64,000 nt of DNA. Origin: DATATJ01 sp963789075. Lineage in GTDB: Bacteria; Acidobacteriota; Vicinamibacteria; Vicinamibacterales; CAVVIG01. Each line of letters starts with the position of its first letter. Positions within the stretch are counted from its first letter, which is position 1. The notes under the pieces were generated by a model. That model ran no database searches and was not told the origin of the DNA. It saw nothing but the letters and a program-made list of their open reading frames with translations. Both the position numbers and the translations under genes were made by a program. Location of the stretch: positions 380,566-444,565 of the forward strand of contig CAWBJQ010000013.1 in assembly GCA_963789075.1 (NCBI GenBank). Reading direction: 5' to 3'. Positions 9,514 through 18,767 of this stretch are shown one piece after another.

Positions 9514-10032
9514 ATGGAGGCGAACGAGCTGGCAGAAATCCCAGAGCGCGTGCACACGGCCGATCAGCGCTGGGTCGGCGTGACGACGGCGATCATGGCG
9601 GCGCTGCTCGCGATGGTCACCATGATGGGCCATCGCCTGCACACCGAGGAGGTCGTCCTCCAGACCCGAACTGCCGACGGCTGGGCCTACTACCAGGCCA
9701 AAAACACACGCGCGCAGCTCTACGAGTCCAACGCCGCGCTCGCGGCGCTCGTCGCCCCTCATGCCGCGCTCGCCGCCCAGTCGGCAGACAGAGCGGTGAA
9801 AGAGCGTCGCGACGCGAACGACATTCGGCAGGAGGATGAACGGCTCGATCAGGAGACACAGCAGGCGGCGCGGCGCGCCACGATGTTCGATGCCGCCGAA
9901 GCCGGCCTCGAGCTCGCCATCGTCCTCTGTTCCATTGCGTTGCTGACGAACGCGAAACAATTTTGGCTGCTGTCGTTCATTCCGGCCCTGATCAGCATCG
10001 GCCTGGCCGCGTTCGGGTTCGTGCGGCCCTGA
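9514..10032 (+). CDS. DUF4337-like membrane protein
   Basis: A 172-residue protein from the ATG at 9514 (the frame is open from 9496, but the family starts with an acidic MEANELAEIPER-like segment). It has one N-terminal helix (VGVTTAIMAALLAMVTMMGH), a long charged coiled-coil middle (QSADRAVKERRDANDIRQE) and two C-terminal helices (AIVLCSIALLTNAKQFWLL and FIPALISIGLAAFGFV). This order matches the DUF4337 family of unknown function. Anchoring by both ends with a helical loop on one side of the membrane is expected. Neighbours are unrelated. Confidence 0.72.
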   Translation: MEANELAEIPERVHTADQRWVGVTTAIMAALLAMVTMMGHRLHTEEVVLQTRTADGWAYYQAKNTRAQLYESNAALAALVAPHAALAAQSADRAVKERRDANDIRQEDERLDQETQQAARRATMFDAAEAGLELAIVLCSIALLTNAKQFWLLSFIPALISIGLAAFGFVRP

Positions 10033-10159
10033 GCTCGCGATAGACCGAGACGCATTCTGGTCTTCGCCGCTGCTCTGCATCAACACAAACGACACCAACG
10101 ACACAAAGGCGATGTTTGGATCGCAGCCCGATGCACCGATACGGTGACTTGTGAAATGT

Positions 10160-12790
10160 CTAGTCGTGCCTCAGAGCGACCACTGGATCGACACGGATCG
10201 CACGGCGCGCCGGGACGAGACAACCGACCAGCGCTGCCGCGACTAACACGATGGTGGCGACCGCCAGCGTGAGCGGATCGATCGCTGAGACGCCCACGAG
10301 CTGCGATTTCAGGAGCGGTGTGACCCCCAACGACGCGATCAGGCCGATCGCCAGGCCGATGCTGACCGGCGCCATGCCATGTGTGAGGACGAGTGACAGC
10401 ACGTCACGCGCCGTGGCACCAATCGCGATCCGGACGCCAATCTCCTGTGTGCGCTCGTTGACCGAATGCGCGACGACGGCATACAGGCCGACCGACGCGA
10501 GGAGCAGCGCCGTCGCGGCAAAGATCAGGAACAGCACGCCATTCAGGCCGTTGGACCAGTAGTTGAACGCGAGACTCTCCACCAGCGTTTTCGGACCTTC
10601 AATTGATCCCAATCCCGATCCGATGACGAGATCCGAATCGAGCGCCTGGATATCACGCCGAAACGCCGCTCCGAGACTTGCCGGAGGGACGCCCGTTCGC
10701 GCGATCACGGCCATGTCCCGCGCGGGCTTTTGGTGAAACGGCAGATACACGAGCGGATCGAACGTCTGTCCGGTTCTGTCGTTCTGCACGATGTTCGACG
10801 CGACACCCACGACCGTCCGCCACGCGTCCGGGGTCTTCCCATCGAACAACCGGAGCCGCTTGCCCAGCGGGTCCTCTCCAGGCCAGATCGTGTTCGCGAA
10901 CCGCTGGTTCACGATCGCGACAGGAACGCCTGACGGTTCGTCGACGTCACTGAACGCCCGTCCCGCGAGCACGCGAGCACCCAGTGTGCTGAAATACTCC
11001 GGGCTGATGACCACGGCCGCCAGCGTGGGACGGCGTGCCTCATCGACGGGCGGTGCGCCGGCCAGCTCGTACGGGAGGTGCGGTGCGTACAGTCCCGGAA
11101 GATTGTTCGCGAGCGCGACAGACTCCACGCCAGGGATCGCGGTCAAACGCTCGGTGAGGCGGTCGAAGAAAGCCGTCTGCACCTCGACGCCGGGATATCT
11201 GGTCGGCGGCAGCCTTACCGACGCCGTGAGGATGTCCGACGTGTGCACGCCGAGATCCGCCGTGTACATATTCAGAAACGTGCGAATCATCACGCCCGCT
11301 CCTGCGAGCAGCACGACAGCCAGCGCCATTTCTCCAATCACCAAGAGGGCGGATCCCCGCGTTCCTCGTCGCCCGCCCAGCTGCACCGCGGCCGCCATCC
11401 TTGATCGTCGCGTTGACGTCGAGCCTGGAGAGCCGGCTCGCCGGCGCCAGCCCGAACAGCAATCCCGTACCGATCGAGATCCCCACGACGTAGGCGAACA
11501 CGCGGTAATCCATGGCGTATGTCCACTGGTCGTAGCCGCTTGGGGGATTCGCCACTAGCTCGTACGCGCGGACGCACCATCGCGTCAGCAACCAGCCCAA
11601 CACGCCGCCCACGGCCGACAGCGTCACGCTCTCGATGAGGAGTTGCCGAATGATCCGCCAACGCCCTGCCCCGAGGGCGATGCGGACGGCGATCTCGCGC
11701 GACCGCCCGATAGCGCGCGCCAGCAGGAGGTTCGCGAGATTGGCGCACGCGATCAGGAGCACGAAACCGACGGCGGCCCACATCGAGCCGTAGATGGTGA
11801 CGGCGTTCGGCCCTAGAAAGAACTGGTGAAAATTGCCGACCCGAGGATGGACGCCGCGATTGGTCAGCGGGTACGCCGCTTCGAGGCGTCGTCCGATCGC
11901 ATCCATTTCCGCTTGGGCGCTCGCGAACGTGGTCCCCTTCGCCATGCGGCCGAAGGCGAACCAGAAGACGCGCGTCTGTCGCTGCAGGAGATTAGGCGTC
12001 AGGACCAGGGGCATCCAGAGATCCACGCGATGGTGCGGAAAATCAAAACCCTCGCCCATGACGCCAATCACGGTCGTGGGCGGTCTCATCGAGCCGGATG
12101 GTCTGACCGACGATCGCCGGGTCCTTGAGGTACCGGCGCTCCCACAAACGGTAGCTGAGAATCGTCACGGGCGGCGCACCGGGCGCCTCGTCTGTGGGCG
12201 CGAAGTCGCGCCCGAGTATCGGCTGGTGGTCCAGGACGTGGAAAGCGTTCGCACTCAGCTGCGTGCCGTCGTACGTTTCCGAATCCGCTGCGCTGATCAC
12301 GGAGTCGCACGCGCAGCCCGCCGCTGTTGACGACGCCCATGTCGGTGAACGACTTCGCCTGAGCGCGCCAGTCCGCGAAATCGGGATAGGACTCACCGCC
12401 CGACGTTCCGATGTACAGGATGCGATTGTCCGGGTCCACGTGCGGGAATCCCTTGAACAGCATCGCGTTCGTGACGGTGAAGACCGTGGCATTGACCCCG
12501 ATGCCCAAGGCGAGCGTCAAAACCGCGGCAACGGTAAAGCCGGGGTTCTGCCGGAACTGACGCAGCGCATAGCGGATGTCCCACAGCGCATCGTCAAGCC
12601 ATCGCCAGCCCCAGGCGTCTTGCGCGCGCTCGCGTAACAGCAGCGGGCTGCCCAGCGCACGCTGCGCCGCCGCACGATCGCCCGTGTCGCGCGCCTTCAT
12701 GTCGAGGTGAAACCGCAGCTCCTCCTCGAGGTCGCGATCGAGAGATCGTCGCCGCAGCCACGCCTCGATTCGTCGCCACAATTCGGACAT
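10160..12790 (-). CDS. ADOP-type MacB/FtsX-like ABC permease (frameshifted)
   Basis: Three overlapping frames assemble into one permease of about 870 residues: N-terminal part from an ATG at 12790, middle part about 12089-11400, C-terminal part 11398-10160. Order: cytoplasmic helix with LEEELRFHLDMKA, first MacB periplasmic core after the helix AAVLTLALGIGVNATVFTV, FtsX domain (LLIACANLANLLLARA), then a second core and second FtsX domain ending PARRAIRVDPVVALRHD. This duplicated layout is the acidobacterial duplicated orphan permease (ADOP). At least three indels break it (about 12300, 12090 and 11400). The start has a good ribosome site (AAAGGA, seven bases before ATG). The PadR gene lies upstream on the same strand, the usual partner. 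The substrate is unknown; no cognate ATPase is adjacent. Confidence 0.8.
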
Positions 12791-12843
12791 GCGTTATCCT
12801 TTCGGCACGAGGACGCGCTCGATCGCCGACATGGCTTATCTTT

Positions 12844-12860
12844 GCATAGACAACCTATGC
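12844..12860. promoter_or_regulatory. Inverted repeat upstream of ADOP permease
   Basis: GCATAG-acaac-CTATGC is a perfect six-base inverted repeat 54 bases upstream of the permease ATG, in the short gap after the PadR gene. It could be an operator for the PadR protein or overlap the permease promoter. No experimental motif is known to me for this pair. Confidence 0.35.
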
Positions 12861-12932
12861 TTTCACGGAAAAAGCGACTGGCCGGGGAAAGGTGTGACCC
12901 TCACGTAGAACGACAGCAGGGTCGATGTCAGC

Positions 12933-13280
12933 TCACGCCGCGCCGCCTTTGGCGTCGCGCAGAATGAGCCGAATCGCTTCAGACAACCGCCCCCAGTTGG
13001 CCGTCTCCTCCTTGAGTTGAGTCCGGCCTTTCGCTGTCAGGTGATAGAACTTGGCGTCCCGGCCAGTCTCGGATGGTTTCCAATCGGCGGCCAGGAGCCC
13101 TCGATTCTCCAAGCGATGTAACGCCGGATAGAGGGAGCCTTGCGGCACCTGCACCACGTCCCGGGACAGCTGCTGCAGCCGTTGAGCGATGCCGTAACCA
13201 TGAATGGGCTCGAGGCCGACGATTCGCAGGATGAGCAAATCCAGCGTGCCTTGAGGCAAATCCGTCTTGGGCAGACCCAC
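12933..13280 (-). CDS. PadR-family transcriptional regulator
   Basis: A 115-residue winged-helix regulator. The start is the GTG at 13280, because a strong GGAGG lies just upstream and PadR homology (LPQGTLDLLILRIV) begins there; the longer frame to 13358 is arginine-rich noise. The PadR signature follows: HGYGIAQRLQQLS, QGSLYPALHRLENRGLL, and a wing (GRDAKFYHLTAKGRTQLKEE). The short C-terminal helix is typical of subfamily-2 PadR proteins, which bind as dimers to inverted repeats. It precedes the ADOP permease on the same strand and probably represses both. A TACAC/GTGTA repeat lies 22 bases upstream of its start. Confidence 0.85.
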   Translation of the reverse strand: MGLPKTDLPQGTLDLLILRIVGLEPIHGYGIAQRLQQLSRDVVQVPQGSLYPALHRLENRGLLAADWKPSETGRDAKFYHLTAKGRTQLKEETANWGRLSEAIRLILRDAKGGAA

Positions 13281-13301
13281 ATCACCTCCGGCTCCTACAT
13301 A

Positions 13302-13317
13302 TACACCTCGACGTGTA
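13302..13317. promoter_or_regulatory. Candidate PadR operator
   Basis: TACAC-ctcgac-GTGTA, a five-base inverted repeat with six-base spacer, lies between PadR (minus) and VapBC (plus), 22 bases upstream of the PadR start. Position and A/T-rich ATATACAC flank fit an autorepression site; the assignment is inference. Confidence 0.4.
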
Positions 13318-13355
13318 GAAGCGCAAGGCGCATTCCACTTCCGGCGGCAAGGCGT

Positions 13356-13381
13356 CATGGTAATATCGTGGTATTACCATG
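13356..13381. promoter_or_regulatory. Perfect palindromic operator containing the VapB start codon
   Basis: CATGGTAATA (13356-13365) and TATTACCATG (13372-13381) are exact reverse complements separated by TCGTGG. The right arm ends in the ATG of the antitoxin gene (13379-13381). Type II antitoxins of the ribbon-helix-helix class bind such palindromes to repress their own operon, so this is very likely the VapBC operator. With so little room for a leader, the mRNA may be leaderless. Confidence 0.7.
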
Positions 13382-13579
13382 CCGACGATCACCGTGAAAC
13401 TCGACAAGAAACGCGCCACGCGCCTGGCACGCTGGGCCCGCCGCAGCAAGATCCCCAAGTCAGACGTGATCCGTGCGCTCATTGACCGGGCTGGTCCGAT
13501 CGAGACCGGAGACGATCTGATCGAGTGGGTGAACCAATCGACGGGTAAGGGCTTGGGCCTGGAGCAGAAAAAGGCGTGA
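13379..13579 (+). CDS. vapB: Ribbon-helix-helix antitoxin (VapB-like)
   Basis: A 66-residue protein with an N-terminal MPTITVKLDKKRATRLARWA segment typical of ribbon-helix-helix DNA-binding proteins: one beta strand, then two helices (KSDVIRALIDRAG). The C-terminal 25 residues are acidic and then basic (LIEWVNQSTGKGLGLEQKK) and would wrap the toxin. Its stop overlaps the toxin start by four bases (GTGA), the usual coupling for toxin-antitoxin pairs. The ATG lies within a perfect 10-base-arm palindrome that probably mediates autoregulation. It is divergent from the PadR gene. Confidence 0.75.
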   Translation: MPTITVKLDKKRATRLARWARRSKIPKSDVIRALIDRAGPIETGDDLIEWVNQSTGKGLGLEQKKA

Positions 13580-13959
13580 AGCGTGCCGTCCTGCTGGACA
13601 CGTCATTTCTCGTTGCCCTCGAGCGCGAGACCGCGGCCGGTGAACTCGGACCGGCGCGACGATTCCTTCCGTCACTGCGGGGTCGTCGGCTGGTCATCTC
13701 AATCGTGAATGTCGAGGAGATCCTGGAGGGCGCGGCCGACGAGGCGGCAACGGTCGCGTCGTTGCAGCGGTTTTCGGTTCAGGGATTACATCTTGCACAA
13801 GCAAGGCGTTGCGCGCTGCTGCAGCGTCGTGCATCGCGCCGCATGGGCGAAAATGACGCCTGGTTGGTCGCGACCGCGGAATCGATCGACGCGGACGTCG
13901 TCGGAGCGGATCGCGCGGCCTTTGCGAGGCTCGGCGCACGCTACCTGCGCTTCCGTTAG
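13576..13959 (+). CDS. vapC: PIN-domain ribonuclease toxin (VapC-like)
   Basis: A 127-residue PIN-domain protein. The conserved acidic residues of the metal-binding RNase site are present: Asp in the opening LLDTSFLVALE, Glu in NVEEILEG, Asp in GENDAWLVAT and Asp in VVGADRAAFARL. VapC toxins cleave tRNA or rRNA when freed from the antitoxin. The start is a GTG at 13576 overlapping the antitoxin stop. Codon use is like its surroundings, and no mobile element is seen. The gene is intact, next to a badly broken outer-membrane efflux gene that converges on it. Confidence 0.8.
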   Translation: MKRAVLLDTSFLVALERETAAGELGPARRFLPSLRGRRLVISIVNVEEILEGAADEAATVASLQRFSVQGLHLAQARRCALLQRRASRRMGENDAWLVATAESIDADVVGADRAAFARLGARYLRFR

Positions 13960-14106
13960 TCCACCAGCTGTCCCACACGAGTCAGGCGGCTCGCCGGCAA
14001 GGCTGATCCACATCCGCTGACGGCCGAAGCCGGGCGAACTTGCCCGTGCAGTGGGTGAGACGTGCCCCTGTCGCGCGCGACGCGGCGGCGACGTGGGGCC
14101 GGGGGG

Positions 14107-15614
14107 TTACCGGTCCTTCGCGCAACGCGGATCGGCCGCACACGGCGGATTGCCCGGCGCGATCGACCGAAGCGCCGCGCCCGACGGCAGCGTCGAGGCG
14201 TCCCAGCCGCCGCCGAGCGCCTTGACGAGATCCGACGGCCGCGCTCATGCGCCGCTGCAGGATGGTGATGGCGGTCTGCTGATCGCTCAGCGCGATGGTC
14301 TGCGTCGTGATGACGTTCAGGTAGGAATCGGTGCCGGCCTTGTACCGATCGATCTCGAGGCTCAGCGACTGCTGCGCGGCGGCGACCGCTTCCTGCTGCT
14401 GCGCCGCCTCTTCGGCCAGATAGCGCAGGCTCGCGAGATCGTCCTCGACTTCCTGAAATGCGGTGAGCACGGTCTGCCGGTACGCGGCCACGGTGGCGTC
14501 GTACGCGGCCTGCGCGCCCTCGAGCTGCGCCCGCCGGCGGCCGAAATCGAACACGGTCTGAGAGAGCGTCGGCGCCCGCCGGACCAGCTGCGGCTCGCGT
14601 AGCTGAACGAGATTCGCGAGGTTCGTCGCCACGAGACCGAGATTCGCCGAGAGCGTCAGCGTCGGATAGTACGCCGCCTCGGCCAGACCGACATTCGCAT
14701 TGGCGGCGGCCACCTGACGCTCGCTCGCCGCGATGTCGGGACGCCGCTCGAGCAGCTGCGACGGCACCGCCAGCGGAATCGCGGGAATCGGCGGCGGCGG
14801 TCCGCCGATCGTGCTGGCGCCGACGTCGAGAGCCGCCGGCGGCCGGCCGGTCAGCGTCGCGATCGCGTGCTCGAACTGCGCGCGCGCGACGCGCAGATCG
14901 GTGCTCTGCGCCCTCGCGCCGGCCAGCTGCGTCTGCGCCAGCGTGATGTCGGCCTTCGACGCGACGCCGCCGTTGAAGCGATCGGTGGTGAGCTGCAGGT
15001 TCTTCTCGTAGGCCTCGATCGTGTCGTGCAGCACCGCCTGCTGCATGTCCGACGCCGCCAGCGAGAAAGTAGTCGATCGCCAGCAGCGCCTGCTCGCTGA
15101 GCCGGACGTTCTCGAGATCGGCCGCGCTCACCTGCGCGTTGCTCACCGCGTTCTCGACCGACAAACGGACGCGGCCCCAGAGATCCGGCTCCCACGTCGC
15201 GTCCGCCGGGCAGCGAAAAGCTCTGGCTGGTGCCGGATCCCCGGCCCGTATTCTTTCCCGCGTCGCTCTGCGTGATCGACGGGCTCGCGCCGATCGTCGG
15301 ATAGTAGTTGGCGCGATTGGCCGCCACCACCGCCCGCGCCTGCCGGAACTGCGCTTCCGCCTGCTTGATGTTCTGGTTGTTGACGTCGACCAGCTCCTCG
15401 AGCGCGTTCAGTTGCGGATCGCCGAAGATCTCCCACCACTTGCCCTTGGGCAGATCGTCGCTGGGCGTCGCCATCTTCCACTCGTCGTTGCCGGCCATTT
15501 CCTTGAGCGCCGACGCCGGCGCCGGCGCCTCGGGCCGCTGATAGCGCGGGCCGATCGGCGCACGCCGAACAGCCGAGCACGACCAGCACCGGCGATCATC
15601 CACTGTCGCATCAT
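14107..15614 (-). CDS. Outer-membrane efflux lipoprotein, NodT/OprM family (frameshifted)
   Basis: Joined frames give a TolC-like channel of about 500 residues. The start (MMRQWMIA, 15614) and a lipobox (VLVVLGCSACA) mark a lipoprotein. Then come IGPRYQRPEAPAPA, KWWEIFGDPQLNALEELV and IKQAEAQFRQARAVVAANRA, all typical of NodT/OprM proteins. The middle and end (LAGARAQSTDLRVARAQFEH, PSQLLERRPDIAASERQV, YKAGTDSYLNVITTQTIALS) are repeated helical hairpins. Single-base insertions are inferred near 15585, 15560, 15200, 15060 and 14240; after the last one the protein ends SIAPGNPPCAADPRCAKDR with a TAA at 14107. Its ATG overlaps the stop of the upstream RND gene (TGATG). It should be the exit duct of the MdtABC-like pump. 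Confidence 0.8.
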
Positions 15615-18600
15615 CACAGCACCGCTCTCCGCGGCGCCGCCGGGCACGAGAATGCCGGGCCGGTGCCGGTAATTCGGCTGCCGCCAGGTGAAACGCTTGC
15701 GAAGCCGATCGAGATAGAGATAAATCACCGGCGTGGTGAACAACGTCAGCATCTGGCTGACCACCAGGCCGCCGACGATGGCGATGCCGAGCGGCTTGCG
15801 CAGTTCCGCGCCGGCGCCCCAGCCGAGCGCCATCGGCATCGCGCCGAGCAGCGCGCACATCGTCGTCATCATGATCGGCCGGAACCGCAGCAGGCACGCC
15901 TGATAGATGGCGTCCCGCGAGCTCATGCCCTCGTTCCGCTCGGCCGCCAGCGCGAAATCGATCATCATGATCGCGTTCTTCTTCACGATGCCGATCAGCA
16001 GGATGATGCCGATCATGCCGATGATGTCCAGGTCGCTCTTGAAGAGGACCATCGCCACCAGCGCGCCGACGCCGGCCGACGGCAGCGTCGAGATGATGGT
16101 CAGCGGGTGGATCAGGCTCTCGTACAGCATGCCCAGCACGATGTACACGGCGAGCAGCGCCGTGCCGATCAGGATCGGCTGATTGTCGAGCGCCTCCTGA
16201 TAGGCCCGCGCGGTGCCGGCGAACTTGCCGGTGATGCTCGCCGGCAGCCCCATCTCCACTTCCGCGCGGTTGATCGCGACCACGGCGTCGCTCAGCGGGA
16301 CGTCCTCGCCGAGGTTGAACGAATAGGTCGTCGCCGGAAACTGTCCCTGGTGCGGCAGCCGGATCGGCGTGATCCCCTGCGTGAAGTGCGTGAAGGTCGA
16401 CAACGGCACGTCGGTGCCTTTCGGCGTCTGCACGTAGATCGTGTTCAGGAAGTCCGGGCTCTCCCACCACTGCTGCTGCAGCGCCAGGATGACGTGATAC
16501 TGATTGATCGACTTGTACATCACCGAGACCTGGCGCTGGCCGAACGCGTCGTAGAGCGCGGCGTCCACGGCCTGCGCCGTGAGGCCGAGGCGCGACGCGG
16601 TGTCGCGGTCGATGATCACGTTGGACGACAGGCCGGAGTTCTGCTGGTCGGAGCTGACGTCGGCGATCTCCGGCAGCGTCGAGAGTCGATCCAGGACCTT
16701 CGGTCCCCACACGGCCAGCGATTCGAAGTCGGGCGCCTGCAGCGTGTACTGATATTGCGCGTTACCCTGCCGGCCGCCGATGCGCACGTCCTGCGAGTTC
16801 TGCAGGAACATGGTCGCGCCGGGCACGCCGGACGTCTGGCGGCGCAGGCGCGCGACGACCTGGTCCGACGTCGACTGTGCGAACGCCCACCGGCTTGAGC
16901 TGCACGTTGATGCTCGCCGAGTTCCCGCCGAATCCGCCGCCGCTCCGCCCGCCACCATCGTGACGGTCTCGACGTCCGGATCGTTGCGGACCTGCTCCTC
17001 GAACCACTTCGCCTTGTCCACCAGCGCCTGGTAGGAGATGTGCTGCTCGCCGACGATCGGCGCCGCTGCAGGCGTCCGGTGTCCTGCTGCGGAAAGAATC
17101 CCTTCGGCACCTTGACGTAGAGATACGACGGTCGACGCCCATCGTCAGGAACACCGTCAGCAGGATCGACGCCGGATGACTCGAGCACGACATCGAGCGC
17201 CGACGCGTAGGTCGAGATGACCCATTGAAAGAATTTTTCGCTCTGGTTGTAGAGATATCCGTGGCCGCGATCCTCCTTGAGGAGCCACGCGCACATCATC
17301 GGCGTCACCGTGACGGAGACCACCATGGAGATCGCGATGGCGACCGACAGAATCACCGCGAATTCGCGGAACAGGCGTCCGACGACGCCGCTCATCATCA
17401 GAATCGGAATGAAGACGGCGATGAGCGAGATGCTCATCGACAGCACGGTGAAGCCGATTTCCTCCGCGCCCTTGAGCGCCGCCTGCATCGGCTTCATGCC
17501 GTTCTCGAGGTGGCGCGTGATGTTCTCGATCACGACAATCGCATCGTCCACGACGAAGCCGGTGGCGATGGTCAGCGCCATCAGCGACAGGTTGTCCAGG
17601 GTGTAGCCCATCAGGTACATCGCGCCGAACGTGGCGATGATCGAGACCGGCACCGAGATGCTCGGAATGAACGTCGACCAGCCGCTGCGCAGGAAGACGA
17701 ACACCACGAGGATCACGAGGCCGATCGAGATGATCATGTTGCGCTGCGCGTCGGCCAGTCGAATCGCGCGTCGTGATGGTGCGGTCGCTGGCGATCTTGA
17801 ACCGGACGGTCGGCGGCAGCTGCGCCTCGAACTGCGGCATCAGCGCCTTGATCCGCGCGACCGTGTCGACGACGTTGGCGTTCGGCTGGCGGTTGATCTG
17901 GATCTGGACCATCGGGCTGCCGTTGACGATGCCGAGGTTCCGGACGTCTTCGTTCGCGTCGATGACGCGGCCGAGATCCGACAGGCGGACCGGCGCGCCG
18001 TTGCGGTAGACCACGACGAGATCCTTGTAGTCCTTCGCCTCGAACAGCTGGTCGCTCGTGTAGATCGGCAGCTGCGACCTCGGCGTTCGCGAGCGCGCCC
18101 TTCGGCACGTTCGCGTTGGCGCGCTGGAGGAACGTGCCGATCTGATCGAGGCCCACGTTGTAGATGGAGAGCGGCTGCGGGTTCACCTCGACGCGGACCG
18201 CGGGCAGCGAGCTGCCGCCGACCGACACCTGGCCGACGCCCTGGACCTGCGACAGCTTCTGCGCGAACACCGAGGAGGCGATGTCGTACAGCTGCGGCCG
18301 CGGCACGACGTCCGACTCGAGCGTCATCAGCAGGATCGGCTGATCGGCCGGATTGATCTTCCGGTACTTCGGCAGCGACGGCAGATTCGCCGGCAGCGAG
18401 CCGGCCGACGAGTTGATCGCCGCCTGCACCTCGCGCGCCGCCGCGTTGATGTCGCGGCTCAGATCGAACTGCAGCGTGACCTGCGCGGATCCGACCGAGC
18501 TGTTCGACGTCATCTCCGAGACGCCCGCGATGCGCGTGAACTGCTTCTCGAGCGGCGTCGCGACCGAGGCCGCCATCACCTCGGGGCTCGCGCCCGGCAG

Positions 18601-18750
18601 GTTCGCGCTGACGGTGATGGTCGGAAAGTCCACCTCGGGCAGCGCGGAGACCGGCAGCAGCGTGTACGCGATGCCGCCGGCCAGCGTCAGCGCGACGAGC
18701 AGCAGCGACGTGGCGACCGGTCTCTGGATGAATGGTGTGGAGATGCTCAT
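15614..18750 (-). CDS. mdtC: RND multidrug efflux pump, MdtC-like (frameshifted)
   Basis: The second RND pump of the operon, about 1045 residues after joining frames. The N-terminus MSISTPFIQRPVATSLLLVA and the porter segment LPEVDFPTITVSANLPGASP match MdtC. Helix 4 holds the proton-relay pair of aspartates (GFVVDDAIVVIENI). The C-terminal half has the KKNAIMMIDFAL segment and LRFRPIMMTTMCALLGAMP. Several indels are present (near 18070, 17750, 17150, 17060, 16880 and 15640). RND trimers move substrates from periplasm or outer leaflet to the channel, driven by protons. MdtB and MdtC work as a B2C heterotrimer in E. coli, and two adjacent unlike pumps here fit that arrangement. Start ATG 18750; the stop overlaps the outer-membrane lipoprotein start. 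Confidence 0.82.
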
Positions 18751-18767
18751 AAGCGCCGGCTGACGGT

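Noticed and set aside
8905..10104. 399-residue minus-strand frame
   Set aside because: It lies opposite the DUF4337-like gene and has no recognisable motif; the plus-strand protein has clear membrane helices.
15408..17021. RND pump reading directly into the outer-membrane lipoprotein
   Set aside because: Removing one inserted base near 15640 gives a pump stop (TGA, 15614-15616) overlapping the lipoprotein ATG.
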